Shown here piece after piece: positions 33,255-42,493 of a DNA stretch of 64,000 nt. Made by a program: the position numbers and the translations under genes. Within the stretch, counting starts at the first letter, position 1; the number at the start of each line of letters is the position of its first letter. The notes beneath the pieces were generated by a model. It ran no database searches. It saw only the letters and a program-made list of their open reading frames with translations, and was not told the DNA's origin. Source of the DNA: Paenibacillus glacialis (GTDB taxonomy: Bacteria; Bacillota; Bacilli; Paenibacillales; Paenibacillaceae); assembly GCF_001637205.1 (NCBI RefSeq), contig NZ_LVJH01000058.1, forward strand, positions 124,001 through 188,000. Reading direction: 5' to 3'.

Positions 33255-34130
33255 ATGCAACCAGCCATTAACAATGAACATACAATAAGGCGAGTTAAAG
33301 CGGCAAGGCGATTCAGTTTAGGATCCGCCTTCATGTACATCGTGTTAACCGCCTGGTCCTTAACGACAATCTATCCACTTTACTGGATTGTTAATAACTC
33401 ATTTAAGGTATCCAGTGATGTTATGAATAAGTCGTTTTCTTTAGCATTAGAACCAGTGTATGTTAACTACACGACTGCATTTGATCGAATAAACATAGGC
33501 AAGAGTTATATTAACAGCTTGATTATGTCTGGAGGTACGGTATTATTCGTACTACTATTTGGTGGATTAGCCGCGTATGTATTATCCAGGTTTACCTTTA
33601 AAGCAAAGAGGCCGATCTACTCGCTTCTCTATGGAACACTACTTATACCTGCTTTCGCGACTGTCGTTCCTGTATACGAGATTCTTATCAAGACGGAATT
33701 AGTTAATACGTATTGGGGATTAATCTTACCGCAAACAGCAGGTAACTTAACCTTTGCGACATTAGTTATTGCCGGATATATGACAACTATCGCAAAGGAA
33801 CTGGAAGAAGCAGCGTTTATTGATGGGTGCAACAGATGGCAGATGTTCGTTAAGATCTTTTTCCCAGTATCTAGACCAGCCTTTGCATCCGTAAGTATTT
33901 TCGTGTTCTTGTGGTCGTACAATGACTTGTTCTCCGCACTGATCTTTGTAAATAAAGAGAGCGTTCGTCCAATTGTCGCGTTGTTGAATGAAATTAGTTC
34001 GCAATATGGAACCGACTTTGGACTTATGGCAGCGGCCGTATCTCTCACCGTTATACCTGTACTAGTTATTTATCTATTTATCTCTAAATTTATTGAAAAA
34101 GGATTGACTGAAGGCGCTATAAAAGGCTAA
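33255..34130 (+). CDS. Sugar ABC importer permease (MalG type)
   Basis: 291 aa, six membrane helices, EAA loop ELEEAAFIDGCNRWQMFVKI, C-terminal FIEKGLTEGAIKG typical of MalG-like proteins. AGGGGTG lies seven bases before the ATG, 23 bp after the other permease. Partner of the preceding permease. Confidence 0.92.
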   Translation: MQPAINNEHTIRRVKAARRFSLGSAFMYIVLTAWSLTTIYPLYWIVNNSFKVSSDVMNKSFSLALEPVYVNYTTAFDRINIGKSYINSLIMSGGTVLFVLLFGGLAAYVLSRFTFKAKRPIYSLLYGTLLIPAFATVVPVYEILIKTELVNTYWGLILPQTAGNLTFATLVIAGYMTTIAKELEEAAFIDGCNRWQMFVKIFFPVSRPAFASVSIFVFLWSYNDLFSALIFVNKESVRPIVALLNEISSQYGTDFGLMAAAVSLTVIPVLVIYLFISKFIEKGLTEGAIKG

Positions 34131-34152
34131 AAAATCCGATTTGGATCAAAGT

Positions 34153-34200
34153 AAAAGAGAGAGTCACAAACCATAATAATGGTCTGTGACTCTCTCTTTT
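34153..34200. terminator. Bidirectional terminator between importer operon and chitinase gene
   Basis: AAAGAGAGAGTCACA-a-ACCA, loop, TGGT-c-TGTGACTCTCTCTTT. The A-rich and T-rich flanks make it work in both directions for the convergent genes. Confidence 0.88.
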
Positions 34201-34228
34201 GTTTGTATAAGTAAAGTGGGGGCTCAGA

Positions 34229-37200
34229 TTAATTAGATAATCCTAATGTACGAAGAATTCTCATCACAGTAACCGTTGCCTGAGCTTTTGTTACATTTGA
34301 CTGAGGATCTAGTTTCGTTGCAGAAACCCCTTGTATAATTTTGCGTTCTACCATCAAGGCTAATGAATCTTTCGCGTACGATGAGATGGTCTTTTGGTCT
34401 CCAAACTGATTCAACACTGTAAGATTTGCTTCATGCTTCAACCCTGCATATTTCATCGCATTCGCAAGGATAACCCCCATCTCTTCGCGTGTCACCAAAT
34501 CGTTTGGACCAAATGTCCCATCCGTCTTGCCTTTAATGAATCCAGATTGTTTGGCTGCTGCAATTTCCGGAGCATACTTCGATTTCTTATCCACATCTTT
34601 AAATGTTTGATTGGTCTCATTTGGAATAATTCCTAGACCTTTTACGATCAAAGAAGTAAACTCTGCGCGTGTAATTTTGCTATTGAGACCAAATTGTTCT
34701 GCACTCTCTCCAGAAGCAATCAGCTTCGCCGCAGCAAGTGTTACATCCTTCTGTGCCCAACCTGTGGTAACATCTTTGAAGTTAAATTTGGTTTCTACAA
34801 TGGTGTAAATACTATTGCCTGGTCTCTTCAATTCTGCTGTTACAGTTCCATCTGTGTTCACCGTGAATACCGTAGGCACTGAACGAACCTCATTCGTACC
34901 TGGGATATAGATAACCCCAGTAGCTCGATTCACATCAATATCTTTAGCTTTCAATGTGAATTTCCGAATCAGAAGGTTGTTTCCGAAATCCTTAATCTCC
35001 ACGAATGTCTTGTCAGTGTTCAGCTGTTCGATCTTAAATTCAAGAGGATTAAGGAGTTGCTTCATGCCGTTATCCTGTAACAACTTCGTAAGTTGATCGA
35101 TGTTGTTTGGTCCAGGAGATTGGATCGTAATTTTAATATCTTTTGATGGATCAATGGAACGAATTGGAATAATGTATTCCACTCCATTCGTTATAATGGA
35201 CAACGATGCTTGATCCCCTTTTTTCGCAATAGCAGCAAGGACTTCTTTAGGAACAATAACTTCTACCTGCTTCGCTTTGTCGCTAATCACGATTGGGAAT
35301 GTTGTTGAAGTCGCCTTAGCAATGGTTGCTAATGAAGAAGCAGATTGTAATTTCACAATGAGTTTATCTCCATCTTTGGTGGTAAGGATATCTAGTTGAT
35401 CTTTCAGTTTAACAACTGGTGGGGTTGATGGTGTTGACCCTCCACCCGATGATGGAGAAGGCTCTGGTGATGTTACCGGAGGTGTTACATTATCATTTGT
35501 TGTCACACTCAATTCTTTACTGTTCATAGATACTTTTTGAACTTCATCCTTATCTTTTACGATGGCAATAACATGAATTGTATAATTTGTGTTCGAAGTA
35601 AGGGAGTTCAAGGTGTATTGAGGTGTTGTTGTATTGGCTATCCATTGATTATTCATGAAGATCTCGTATCCTGTTGCTCCCTCTGTCGCATCCCATTTCA
35701 CTTGAATGCTATTGTGAGTTTTAGTAGCTACTACAAGATTCTGAGGGGCCGCTAGTGCTGATGTGTTCACCGTGCCATCAATTGGCAAAGTTTGAACCAA
35801 CTCTGTCGTTAGTGTTTTATTACGGTCACCACTGATATCCCAACTCATCACGCCGGCAATATCCAATGACTTCAAGAAGGCTGCGGAATACATCATAGAT
35901 TCCTTGTCATTGTAGGAAATAAAGATCTTCGTTTCAGGGTTATAAACATAAGCCACTTTAGCAGCTTCATTCCAGTAACGAACATAACCGTTTTTGTTCA
36001 GATAGTTCTTTTCAATATCCGTGTAATCAAATAAAGCACCTTCCCATGTTCCAAATTCAGTACCTCCTCTACAGGTCTGATATTCTCCATTTGCAGGACA
36101 ATCCATCCAACCCTTTCCATAGAACGGAACCCCTAATACTAATTTATGATTAGGTACACCGCCATTCAAATGTCCTACGGCTCCTCCTCTTACATTATTT
36201 CTAGGTGCATAGGTATCCGATTTAGGATGGTTTTTATCAAAGTATAACGGGGCATTATGATGACCAAGTGTATCGCTTTTCCCGCTGTAATCATACGTCA
36301 TGATATTAATAAAATCTAAATATTTAGCGGAATTGACGAAATCTGCATTAATGGTGAAATTATCGCCTTGTCCGGATGCAATCGTCTGAAGATAATACTT
36401 GCCGTCCACAGAACCTGCCGCATCTAAAGCTTCGCGAACTGTTTTTACCAAGAGTGTAAAGTTTTCTTTATCAAGTGGACTTCTCGAATTATCTTTCTCG
36501 CCTCCCTCAACAGGATATTCCCAGTCAATATCAATTCCATCTAAGCCGTATGCCCGAAGGAAATCAACAACAGAGTTAGCGAAAGCACGACGAGTTTCTT
36601 CGGTCGCTGCCATATTGGAGAAGTTCTTAGACCAAGTCCATCCACCTACCGAAACTAATACCTTCAAGTGAGGATTCTGCTCTTTTAACGTTTCAAAACT
36701 TTTAAAGTTATCAAAATCTGCTTCAGGATCACCAATGATCATTTCACCATCAAATACATAATCCTTTTGCAATGGAATATCTGCGTTCTGACAAGCTGCG
36801 GCACCTGTTCCGAATCCTTTCCAACATAGATCAGAGAAGGCATAATTAATATGTGTAAGTTGTGATACGTCGATATCGGTAGGTTTAAAATTTCGATTAC
36901 CAACCGACCATGATGTGTAATAGGAAATGATATTATAGTTACTGCCTGGTACTGCTTTCACTTCAGTGCTTTCTGTTGATGTCCAAAGATTGTTTTTGGC
37001 TACCACTTTATAAGTGTATGACTGCCCCTCTGTAAGTCCCTCTATCAAGTATTGATTAGAATCACTTGAGCCAATACGTACATTATCTTGATAAATATCA
37101 TAGCTTGTAGCACTAGGGGTAGGAGCCCATCCTAAGGCAACTGTTGTTCTTGTCGCCGTTACAATATTTAAATCCTTAGGAGCTTCTAATTCACCCCAAG

Positions 37201-38194
37201 TAAAGGTTACTTTATTGCTGTTAGCTGAAACAATCGTCGCTTGCCCTTCCTCTGCTTTTTGAGCCCCTACTTCAAAAGTATACTTCTGACCTATTTCCAT
37301 TCCCCCAATAGGAGCATAGGTTGTCGAGGTTACTGAATTCCCCTCTGTACCGCCCTTCCACCAGCCATCCACATATAGATCGTAACCCGTCGCATTAGGA
37401 CTCGCTCCCCAATTCAAGGTAGCAGATTCATTCGTCACATCTGTCACTTTCAAATAGCTTGGTGCTGTTAAAGGCGCATCTGGATATTCACTCTCATCAG
37501 GCAACGTTGTAAAGGTTACTACATTACTCTTTTGTTCTGGTGTAAGGTTTCCTGCTTGAATTCCATCATACCCAACATACAATGAATATGTCGTCTCTGG
37601 GGTTAAACCACCCAGAACCTTTGCTCCATTATTCGCCCAATCCATATATTTATTATTTCTACTGCTGTCCCAGATCCAATAAGCAGTAAATCCAGGCACA
37701 GGGATCCATTCTAACGAAACGTTATTATGTGTTACTCCTACAACTTTTAATTCGCGAGCACCTGTGTCCTTTGGAGGTATAAGTGGAGGTTTAACCTCTC
37801 CTGAAGGTGTTCTAAATTCAATGACATTACTTCTATCCTCAATAGATGCTGGTCTGGATGCCTCCCAGGTAATATAAAATTTATACGTAGTTTCTGGCTT
37901 TAAGTTATCCAGTGTCCGACTACCACTATTCCCCCAAGTAACATAAGCATTAGTCTCAGCGTTCCATATGTCAATATCCTTTATAGTCGGATTCGAATAC
38001 ACATCCCAAGTTACCGTTGCAGTAGTAGCTGTTATCGAATCAACGTCCACTTTTAAATTTTGTGGTGCTGTGGGCTTTATTACTTCTTCCGCCGCATACG
38101 ATGTAAGTCCAGGTATCAATGTTCCCAATGTTAAAATAAATGCCATTAACACCATCATCATTTTAGAATATCTCGTTCGAGCAAATATACGCAC
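34229..38194 (-). CDS. Surface-anchored multidomain GH18 chitinase with FnIII and SLH domains
   Basis: 1321 aa. Signal peptide to about residue 35. Four fibronectin-III domains follow (about 43-131, 147-232, 245-333, 337-417), then a GH18 catalytic barrel (about 421-800) with the catalytic DGIDIDWEYP near residue 555 and VSVGGWTWSKNF. A fifth FnIII domain (about 812-897) and a Pro/Ser/Gly linker (SPEPSPSSGGGS) come next, then a beta-rich region of unknown type (about 935-1130) and three SLH repeats to the end. SLH repeats bind secondary cell-wall polymer, so the chitinase is displayed on the cell surface. GTG start with GGGGGA upstream. It hydrolyses chitin to soluble oligomers. Confidence 0.95.
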   Translation of the reverse strand: MRIFARTRYSKMMMVLMAFILTLGTLIPGLTSYAAEEVIKPTAPQNLKVDVDSITATTATVTWDVYSNPTIKDIDIWNAETNAYVTWGNSGSRTLDNLKPETTYKFYITWEASRPASIEDRSNVIEFRTPSGEVKPPLIPPKDTGARELKVVGVTHNNVSLEWIPVPGFTAYWIWDSSRNNKYMDWANNGAKVLGGLTPETTYSLYVGYDGIQAGNLTPEQKSNVVTFTTLPDESEYPDAPLTAPSYLKVTDVTNESATLNWGASPNATGYDLYVDGWWKGGTEGNSVTSTTYAPIGGMEIGQKYTFEVGAQKAEEGQATIVSANSNKVTFTWGELEAPKDLNIVTATRTTVALGWAPTPSATSYDIYQDNVRIGSSDSNQYLIEGLTEGQSYTYKVVAKNNLWTSTESTEVKAVPGSNYNIISYYTSWSVGNRNFKPTDIDVSQLTHINYAFSDLCWKGFGTGAAACQNADIPLQKDYVFDGEMIIGDPEADFDNFKSFETLKEQNPHLKVLVSVGGWTWSKNFSNMAATEETRRAFANSVVDFLRAYGLDGIDIDWEYPVEGGEKDNSRSPLDKENFTLLVKTVREALDAAGSVDGKYYLQTIASGQGDNFTINADFVNSAKYLDFINIMTYDYSGKSDTLGHHNAPLYFDKNHPKSDTYAPRNNVRGGAVGHLNGGVPNHKLVLGVPFYGKGWMDCPANGEYQTCRGGTEFGTWEGALFDYTDIEKNYLNKNGYVRYWNEAAKVAYVYNPETKIFISYNDKESMMYSAAFLKSLDIAGVMSWDISGDRNKTLTTELVQTLPIDGTVNTSALAAPQNLVVATKTHNSIQVKWDATEGATGYEIFMNNQWIANTTTPQYTLNSLTSNTNYTIHVIAIVKDKDEVQKVSMNSKELSVTTNDNVTPPVTSPEPSPSSGGGSTPSTPPVVKLKDQLDILTTKDGDKLIVKLQSASSLATIAKATSTTFPIVISDKAKQVEVIVPKEVLAAIAKKGDQASLSIITNGVEYIIPIRSIDPSKDIKITIQSPGPNNIDQLTKLLQDNGMKQLLNPLEFKIEQLNTDKTFVEIKDFGNNLLIRKFTLKAKDIDVNRATGVIYIPGTNEVRSVPTVFTVNTDGTVTAELKRPGNSIYTIVETKFNFKDVTTGWAQKDVTLAAAKLIASGESAEQFGLNSKITRAEFTSLIVKGLGIIPNETNQTFKDVDKKSKYAPEIAAAKQSGFIKGKTDGTFGPNDLVTREEMGVILANAMKYAGLKHEANLTVLNQFGDQKTISSYAKDSLALMVERKIIQGVSATKLDPQSNVTKAQATVTVMRILRTLGLSN

Positions 38195-38459
38195 TTTTAT
38201 TCCCCCTATAAAAACCTAATTTCGAAAAGTAAGTTCTGTGAGAACTCAGAAACACAATCTCAAGAAAGAAGCACTCTAAGATGGAACTCCGCATGACAAT
38301 ATCTTTCATTCATCCGAGTATTCACCTAAATATACAGATCAGCTTTCGAAAATCAGTTATTGTAAGCGATTTCAATACATGTGAAAATGTACTACCAATC
38401 AACTTCACCACCCTCCGTGATTCTAAAAAAATAATTAAATGCATTAAATAGAATTGATG

Positions 38460-38481
38460 TAATATTAATGCATTAATATTA
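38460..38481. promoter_or_regulatory. 22-bp perfect AT-only-type palindrome upstream of the chitinase gene
   Basis: AATATTAATG and CATTAATATT meet at 38470/38471 and the match extends one base each side, giving a perfect palindrome at 38460-38481. It lies about 265 bp before the chitinase start and could be a regulator site; AT-rich context makes chance occurrence possible. Confidence 0.35.
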
Positions 38482-38647
38482 ATGATGATGCAAAAAAAAA
38501 TGTGAATCAAGGTCCTTTTTTACTATTATATTTTTAAATATTAAAATCTTTAAACCGCAAAATTTTACAAAATAATAAAATATAATAGCCTGAATTAACA
38601 ATATGCTGACACCTCAGGAGATAGTCATTTAGCCGTTCGAAAGTCCG

Positions 38648-38711
38648 AAAAAAAAAGAAACCGCCATCTCGGTAACGTGGACGATCCACCCAACCAAAGA
38701 AGCGATTTCTT
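38648..38711 (-). terminator. Terminator left behind by a decayed gene
   Basis: Minus strand: AAGAAATCGC (38711-38702) pairs with GCGGTTTCTT (38664-38655) with one mismatch, an inner GTGGA/TCCAC stem, and a run of nine T. It lies 55 bp after the stop of the gene remnant at 38766-38930. Confidence 0.7.
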
Positions 38712-38765
38712 CATTTATTCATGTATTTTAAACCTTTCCTGCTGAACTAGTTCTTTCAATATCTC

Positions 38766-38930
38766 CTACACTTTAACTACTAAAGCATCACTTATTGGTG
38801 TCAAAATGACATTAGGCTCATAAGCTGTCGGGTTAAATTGATACAGCGTTCTGACAGCGTTCGACCAAGTTGTAATCAACTTCGTGTTCTAATTTACCTT
38901 CGTATGTCCTAGTTCAATAGCCCTCTTCAT
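38766..38930 (-). pseudogene. C-terminal remnant of an unidentified gene
   Basis: On the minus strand MKRAIELGHTKVN, TAG, then 40 uninterrupted codons with a natural amino-acid composition (TTWSNAVRTLYQF, PTAYEPNVILTPISDALVV) and a stop, followed by a good terminator. No start region or ribosome-binding site precedes it. I do not recognise the family. The rest of 38195-39010 is AT-rich and holds nothing else that I can support. Confidence 0.4.
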
Positions 38931-38951
38931 GTGCAGATGTAGTATACAATA

Positions 38952-39002
38952 GGTACCCGCAGCCTAAACACCTTTTTCTCAGTGTTCATGCTTTGGGTAC
39001 CC
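38952..39002 (-). terminator. Possible terminator of the beta-1,2-glucan importer operon
   Basis: GGTACCC (38952-38958) and GGGTACC (38995-39001) close a long imperfect hairpin with an inner AACAC/GTGTT stem. It lies ten bases after the stop at 39011. No clear T tract. Confidence 0.5.
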
Positions 39003-39010
39003 GTTTATCG

Positions 39011-39838
39011 TTATTTCAAACCGCTAGTGGTGTAGTTCTCAATAATGTTCTTCTGGAAAATAATAAAGATGATGATAATTGGCATAACCATAAAGGTTGC
39101 GCCCGCCATCTGTAAGGCAAAATTACCGCCGTACTGACTTTTCAGTAACGAAAGACCGACGGACAAGGTATATAACTTCTCATCGTTAGCCATAATTAAT
39201 GGCCATAGGAAGCTGTTCCAACCACCGATAAAGGCAAGAATGGCTTGTACAGCAAGAATAGGCTTCGACACAGGAAGAATAATTTGCACGAAGGTTCTGA
39301 ACTCACTAGCTCCATCGAGTCGAGTCGCTTCAATAATTTCATCTGGAATGGTCGTCATAAACTGACGGAATAGGAATATCCCAAACGCCCCCACCAGACC
39401 AGGTAATACAATCCCCAGCATCGTGTTCGTCAAATTCAGTTTATTCAAGATCAGATACACTGGAATCATCGTTACCTGGCTAGGAATCATCATCGTTGCC
39501 AACACCATAAAGAAAATACCATCTTTCCCTTTAAAGTTGTACTTGGCAAAGCCAAAACCAGCCATCGCATTCAGGAACATTCCAAAGAATGAGAAGAGGA
39601 CGATGATCAAGGTGTTTTTCAAATATACTGCAAAGTTCATATTTTCGAATAAATTCTTATAGTTCTCGAACGTAAATCCCTGCGGCCATAATGTCGGTGG
39701 AATCAGGATAACTTCACTTTCCGTCTTAAAGGATGACAAGATCATCCAAATAAATGGAAGTACAAACATGATACCCCCGAGTGTTAATACAATCCCTGCA
39801 ATCCATTGAAATAATTTATCTTTTTTATTGCTGTTCAT
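39011..39838 (-). CDS. ABC permease (MalG type), probable beta-1,2-glucooligosaccharide importer
   Basis: 275 aa with six membrane helices and an EAA loop (EIIEATRLDGASEFRTFVQI). It ends in ENYTTSGLK as MalG-like permeases do. GGAGGTG precedes the ATG. It is the third gene of the importer operon and pairs with the permease at 39857. Assignment of substrate rests on the divergent GH3/GH94 genes. Confidence 0.9.
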   Translation of the reverse strand: MNSNKKDKLFQWIAGIVLTLGGIMFVLPFIWMILSSFKTESEVILIPPTLWPQGFTFENYKNLFENMNFAVYLKNTLIIVLFSFFGMFLNAMAGFGFAKYNFKGKDGIFFMVLATMMIPSQVTMIPVYLILNKLNLTNTMLGIVLPGLVGAFGIFLFRQFMTTIPDEIIEATRLDGASEFRTFVQIILPVSKPILAVQAILAFIGGWNSFLWPLIMANDEKLYTLSVGLSLLKSQYGGNFALQMAGATFMVMPIIIIFIIFQKNIIENYTTSGLK

Positions 39839-39856
39839 CGGTTCACCTCCGCTCTG

Positions 39857-40744
39857 TTAATAATCTGATTCTTTATTCTGTACTTTGTATTGAACCAACG
39901 TTACTGCGATGACAGCGATAAATAAGACAAATGATCCGGCCGCAGCATATCCAAAGTTACTCAATTGGAAACCATTTTTATAAATAAACAATGCAGCTGA
40001 CATCGTACCATCCAATGGTCCACCCTTCGTCATAATGAACGGTTCTTCGAAGAACTGTAACCATCCAATCATTGTCGTAATCGATACGAAGAAGATTGCA
40101 AAGCGCAACATCGGAAGTGTGATTTTTGTAATCTGCTGCCATGTATTCGCACCATCCAATTCCGCAGCTTCATAGTAAGACCTTGGAATACCTTGTAATG
40201 CCGCAATGAAGATGATCATATTAAGACCTACTGCTCTCCAAAGAGCCATGAGAATCAATGATATTTTAGCTACCGTTGGCTCAGTTAACCACGGAATGGC
40301 AGACAAGTTCATAGATTCTAAAATGTAATTAAATAGACCAAATGCCGGGTTGTACAAATAAGCCCAGACAACTGCTACAGCTACAACGTTCGTAACCGAA
40401 GGTAAATAAAAGACAACACGAAATACTTTAAATACTTTAGCCTTACCTAAGTTAATCAATAACGCCACACTAAGTGAGGTTAATATAACCAACGGAACAC
40501 CAATGACAACGTAAAACAACGTATTGAAAATTGCTTTCAAGAAAACTGGATCCGATAGAACATTAATATAGTTCTTAATACCAATAAAACTCAAATTTGA
40601 ATAGTCTGCTAATCCCGCCAAATCCATATCCGTAAAACTAATGAATAGAGCTACGAAGATAGGTAGCAGCGAAAATACAGAAAGTAATATGATCGCAGGT
40701 GCAATAAATAAATAAGGCGCTTTTCTTGATGTGAAACCTTTCAT
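39857..40744 (-). CDS. ABC permease (MalF/UgpA type), probable beta-1,2-glucooligosaccharide importer
   Basis: 295 aa, six membrane helices, EAA loop YYEAAELDGANTWQQITKIT. GGAAGTG precedes the ATG. A hairpin separates it from the binding-protein gene upstream, and 18 bp separate it from the next permease. No ATPase gene is present in the operon. Confidence 0.9.
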   Translation of the reverse strand: MKGFTSRKAPYLFIAPAIILLSVFSLLPIFVALFISFTDMDLAGLADYSNLSFIGIKNYINVLSDPVFLKAIFNTLFYVVIGVPLVILTSLSVALLINLGKAKVFKVFRVVFYLPSVTNVVAVAVVWAYLYNPAFGLFNYILESMNLSAIPWLTEPTVAKISLILMALWRAVGLNMIIFIAALQGIPRSYYEAAELDGANTWQQITKITLPMLRFAIFFVSITTMIGWLQFFEEPFIMTKGGPLDGTMSAALFIYKNGFQLSNFGYAAAGSFVLFIAVIAVTLVQYKVQNKESDY

Positions 40745-40784
40745 ACCCTAGTCACTTCCTTTACTCAGGTTCCAATAGACAGAC

Positions 40785-40826
40785 AATGAGCGTGCTAACC
40801 TGCTAGTGTAGCAAGTTAGCCTCATT
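40785..40826 (-). terminator. Intercistronic hairpin between binding protein and permeases
   Basis: AATGAG, GCTAAC-c-TGCTA, GTG, TAGCA-a-GTTAGC, CTCATT. It lies nine bases after the binding-protein stop and has no T tract, so it probably stabilises the upstream mRNA rather than ending transcription fully. Confidence 0.65.
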
Positions 40827-40834
40827 GCTCGTTA

Positions 40835-42094
40835 TTATTTTTTAATGATGGATTCAGCTTTCTTGTTGAATTCGTCCATTTCTTTTTGAACATCAATACC
40901 TGGTGTACGGTACACTTTTTCAAAGCTGCTCAAGAAGCTTTGTGCTGTTTCTTCAAATGTTTTTGTAGAAGGCATTGGAACAGCTGTTGCTAATTGCTCA
41001 CCGAATACTTTATAGTTCGCATCATTTTGAAGAACTGGATTGTTCCAAGCTTCTTGCGTAGAAGGAAGCGAATTCGTTAATTCCATCCACTTCAATTGGA
41101 TTTCAGGCTTCGCCATGAACTCTACAAATTTCAGTGATGCATCTTGATTTTTTGTGAATTGGAACACGGACATGTTCGCTCCGCCTAGAGATGAGAAATT
41201 ATTTACTTTACCTGCTGGTAATACGGCTGTTGCCCATTTACCTTCAAGCTCAGGTGCTTGATTTTGAATTAAGTTAACCATCCAAGGTCCACTGATGAAC
41301 ATCGGTGAAACACCTTCGCCACGGAATCCTTGAATCGCATCGATACCAAGATCCATTGGAGCAGATTTATCTGTAAAGAATTGTTGCATGTACTTAACTG
41401 AATCCACAAATTCCGGTTGGTTGAATAACGGTTTACCGTCTGCATCAAACAATGTGGAACCATTCTGACGAGCTAACATAAATGCTAGAGATTGCTCTTT
41501 AACATCAAGAGAGAATCCGTACTTCCCTTCGCCACGAGCAGCTAATTTCTTCGAAGCATCAAGCATTTCATCCCATGTTTTTGGTGCTTGTTCATAACCT
41601 ACTTCTTTTAATAGGTCTGTACGATAGTAAAGAACACGAGTATCGATGTACCACGGTGCGCTTACATAACTACCTTCAAATGTTCCAGTTTCAACAGAAC
41701 CTGGGTAAAAATTTTCTTGTTTCAATCCAGGGTATTTATCTAAATGTGGAGTTAAATCCAACAATGCTTTCGCATTTGCGAATTCTGGAATCCAAGTTGT
41801 ACCCATTTGCACAACGTCTGGACCTTTTTTCGATGCAACAGCTGTTAACAATTTGTCATGTGCTGTATCCCAAGGTAATGTTTGTACCTCAACTTTAATG
41901 TTTGGATTTTCTGCTTCAAACAGTTCAGCGATCTTCGGAATCGATTTGGCTTCCTCACCCATGCCCCATACACTAATTGTTGTCTTTTTATCACTTGCGT
42001 TACCTGTGTCTGCTGATTTCGATCCACATCCTGTAAGGATACCCATAACAAGTACAGTAGATGCTAATCCCGTTGCTAATGTTTTTTTACGCAT
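40835..42094 (-). CDS. Substrate-binding lipoprotein, probably for beta-1,2-glucooligosaccharides
   Basis: 419 aa. The signal peptide with lipobox (GILTGC-GS) is followed by a family-1 carbohydrate-binding fold (IPKIAELFEAENPNIKVEVQ, VVQMGTTWIPEFAN, SPMFISGPWMVNLIQ). GGGAGGA precedes the ATG. Length and position match the Listeria innocua sophorooligosaccharide-binding protein, which neighbours GH3 and GH94 genes of the same kind; this parallel is from established knowledge, and the binding residues were not compared. The upstream region is shared with the divergent enzyme operon and contains four operator-like repeats. Confidence 0.85.
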   Translation of the reverse strand: MRKKTLATGLASTVLVMGILTGCGSKSADTGNASDKKTTISVWGMGEEAKSIPKIAELFEAENPNIKVEVQTLPWDTAHDKLLTAVASKKGPDVVQMGTTWIPEFANAKALLDLTPHLDKYPGLKQENFYPGSVETGTFEGSYVSAPWYIDTRVLYYRTDLLKEVGYEQAPKTWDEMLDASKKLAARGEGKYGFSLDVKEQSLAFMLARQNGSTLFDADGKPLFNQPEFVDSVKYMQQFFTDKSAPMDLGIDAIQGFRGEGVSPMFISGPWMVNLIQNQAPELEGKWATAVLPAGKVNNFSSLGGANMSVFQFTKNQDASLKFVEFMAKPEIQLKWMELTNSLPSTQEAWNNPVLQNDANYKVFGEQLATAVPMPSTKTFEETAQSFLSSFEKVYRTPGIDVQKEMDEFNKKAESIIKK

Positions 42095-42220
42095 TTTTAA
42101 TTTCCTCCCAAATCATAATAGTAGAGTTGAAAACCCCTTGTCTAATATAGGCTAGACCGGCCCCCTCGGAATTAAAGTAATGCTACCTATTAATTCGAAT
42201 GACTGACTATAACATTCAAA

Positions 42221-42438
42221 CAAACGTTTCTATTAACACAATTAAACAATGATAAAATCGTAAAACTAATAATATAAACGTTTCGATAGTCATTATATAA
42301 CAGGTTGAAATCGTATTCAAGTGTATAATTTTAATTCTTCGAAACGTTTTCATTTAAAACAATCGCTATAAAAAGATTGGTTGACGCCGCATTTAAAGGT
42401 GTTTATAATGGTCCTTGTTGATTATAGAAACGTTTCGA
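42221..42438. promoter_or_regulatory. Four LacI-type operators in the divergent control region
   Basis: The core AAACGTTT occurs at 42222-42229, 42276-42283, 42342-42349 and 42428-42435. The last two have extended palindromes (GAAACGTTTTC and TAGAAACGTTTCGA). The fourth site lies just downstream of the -10 of the enzyme-operon promoter, a repressing position. The LacI-family gene of this cluster is the natural candidate; several sites at once would allow looping. Confidence 0.7.
42381..42409 (+). promoter_or_regulatory. Sigma-A promoter of the GH3-GH94-LacI operon
   Basis: TTGACG (42381-42386), exactly 17 bp, TATAAT (42404-42409). The last AAACGTTT operator starts 18 bp downstream of the -10. 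Confidence 0.8.
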
Positions 42439-42493
42439 CAGTTTAAAATGTTGCTAAACTGCGTTTATAGCTTTACAAGATGGAGGGAATCAT

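Noticed and set aside
36399..36671. Plus-strand open frame inside the chitinase gene
   Set aside because: Antisense shadow of the GH18 domain, without a ribosome-binding site or protein-like composition.
38322..38510. Minus-strand 62-codon frame upstream of the chitinase
   Set aside because: AT-rich, Ile/Phe-biased, overlaps the 22-bp palindrome and has no ribosome-binding site.
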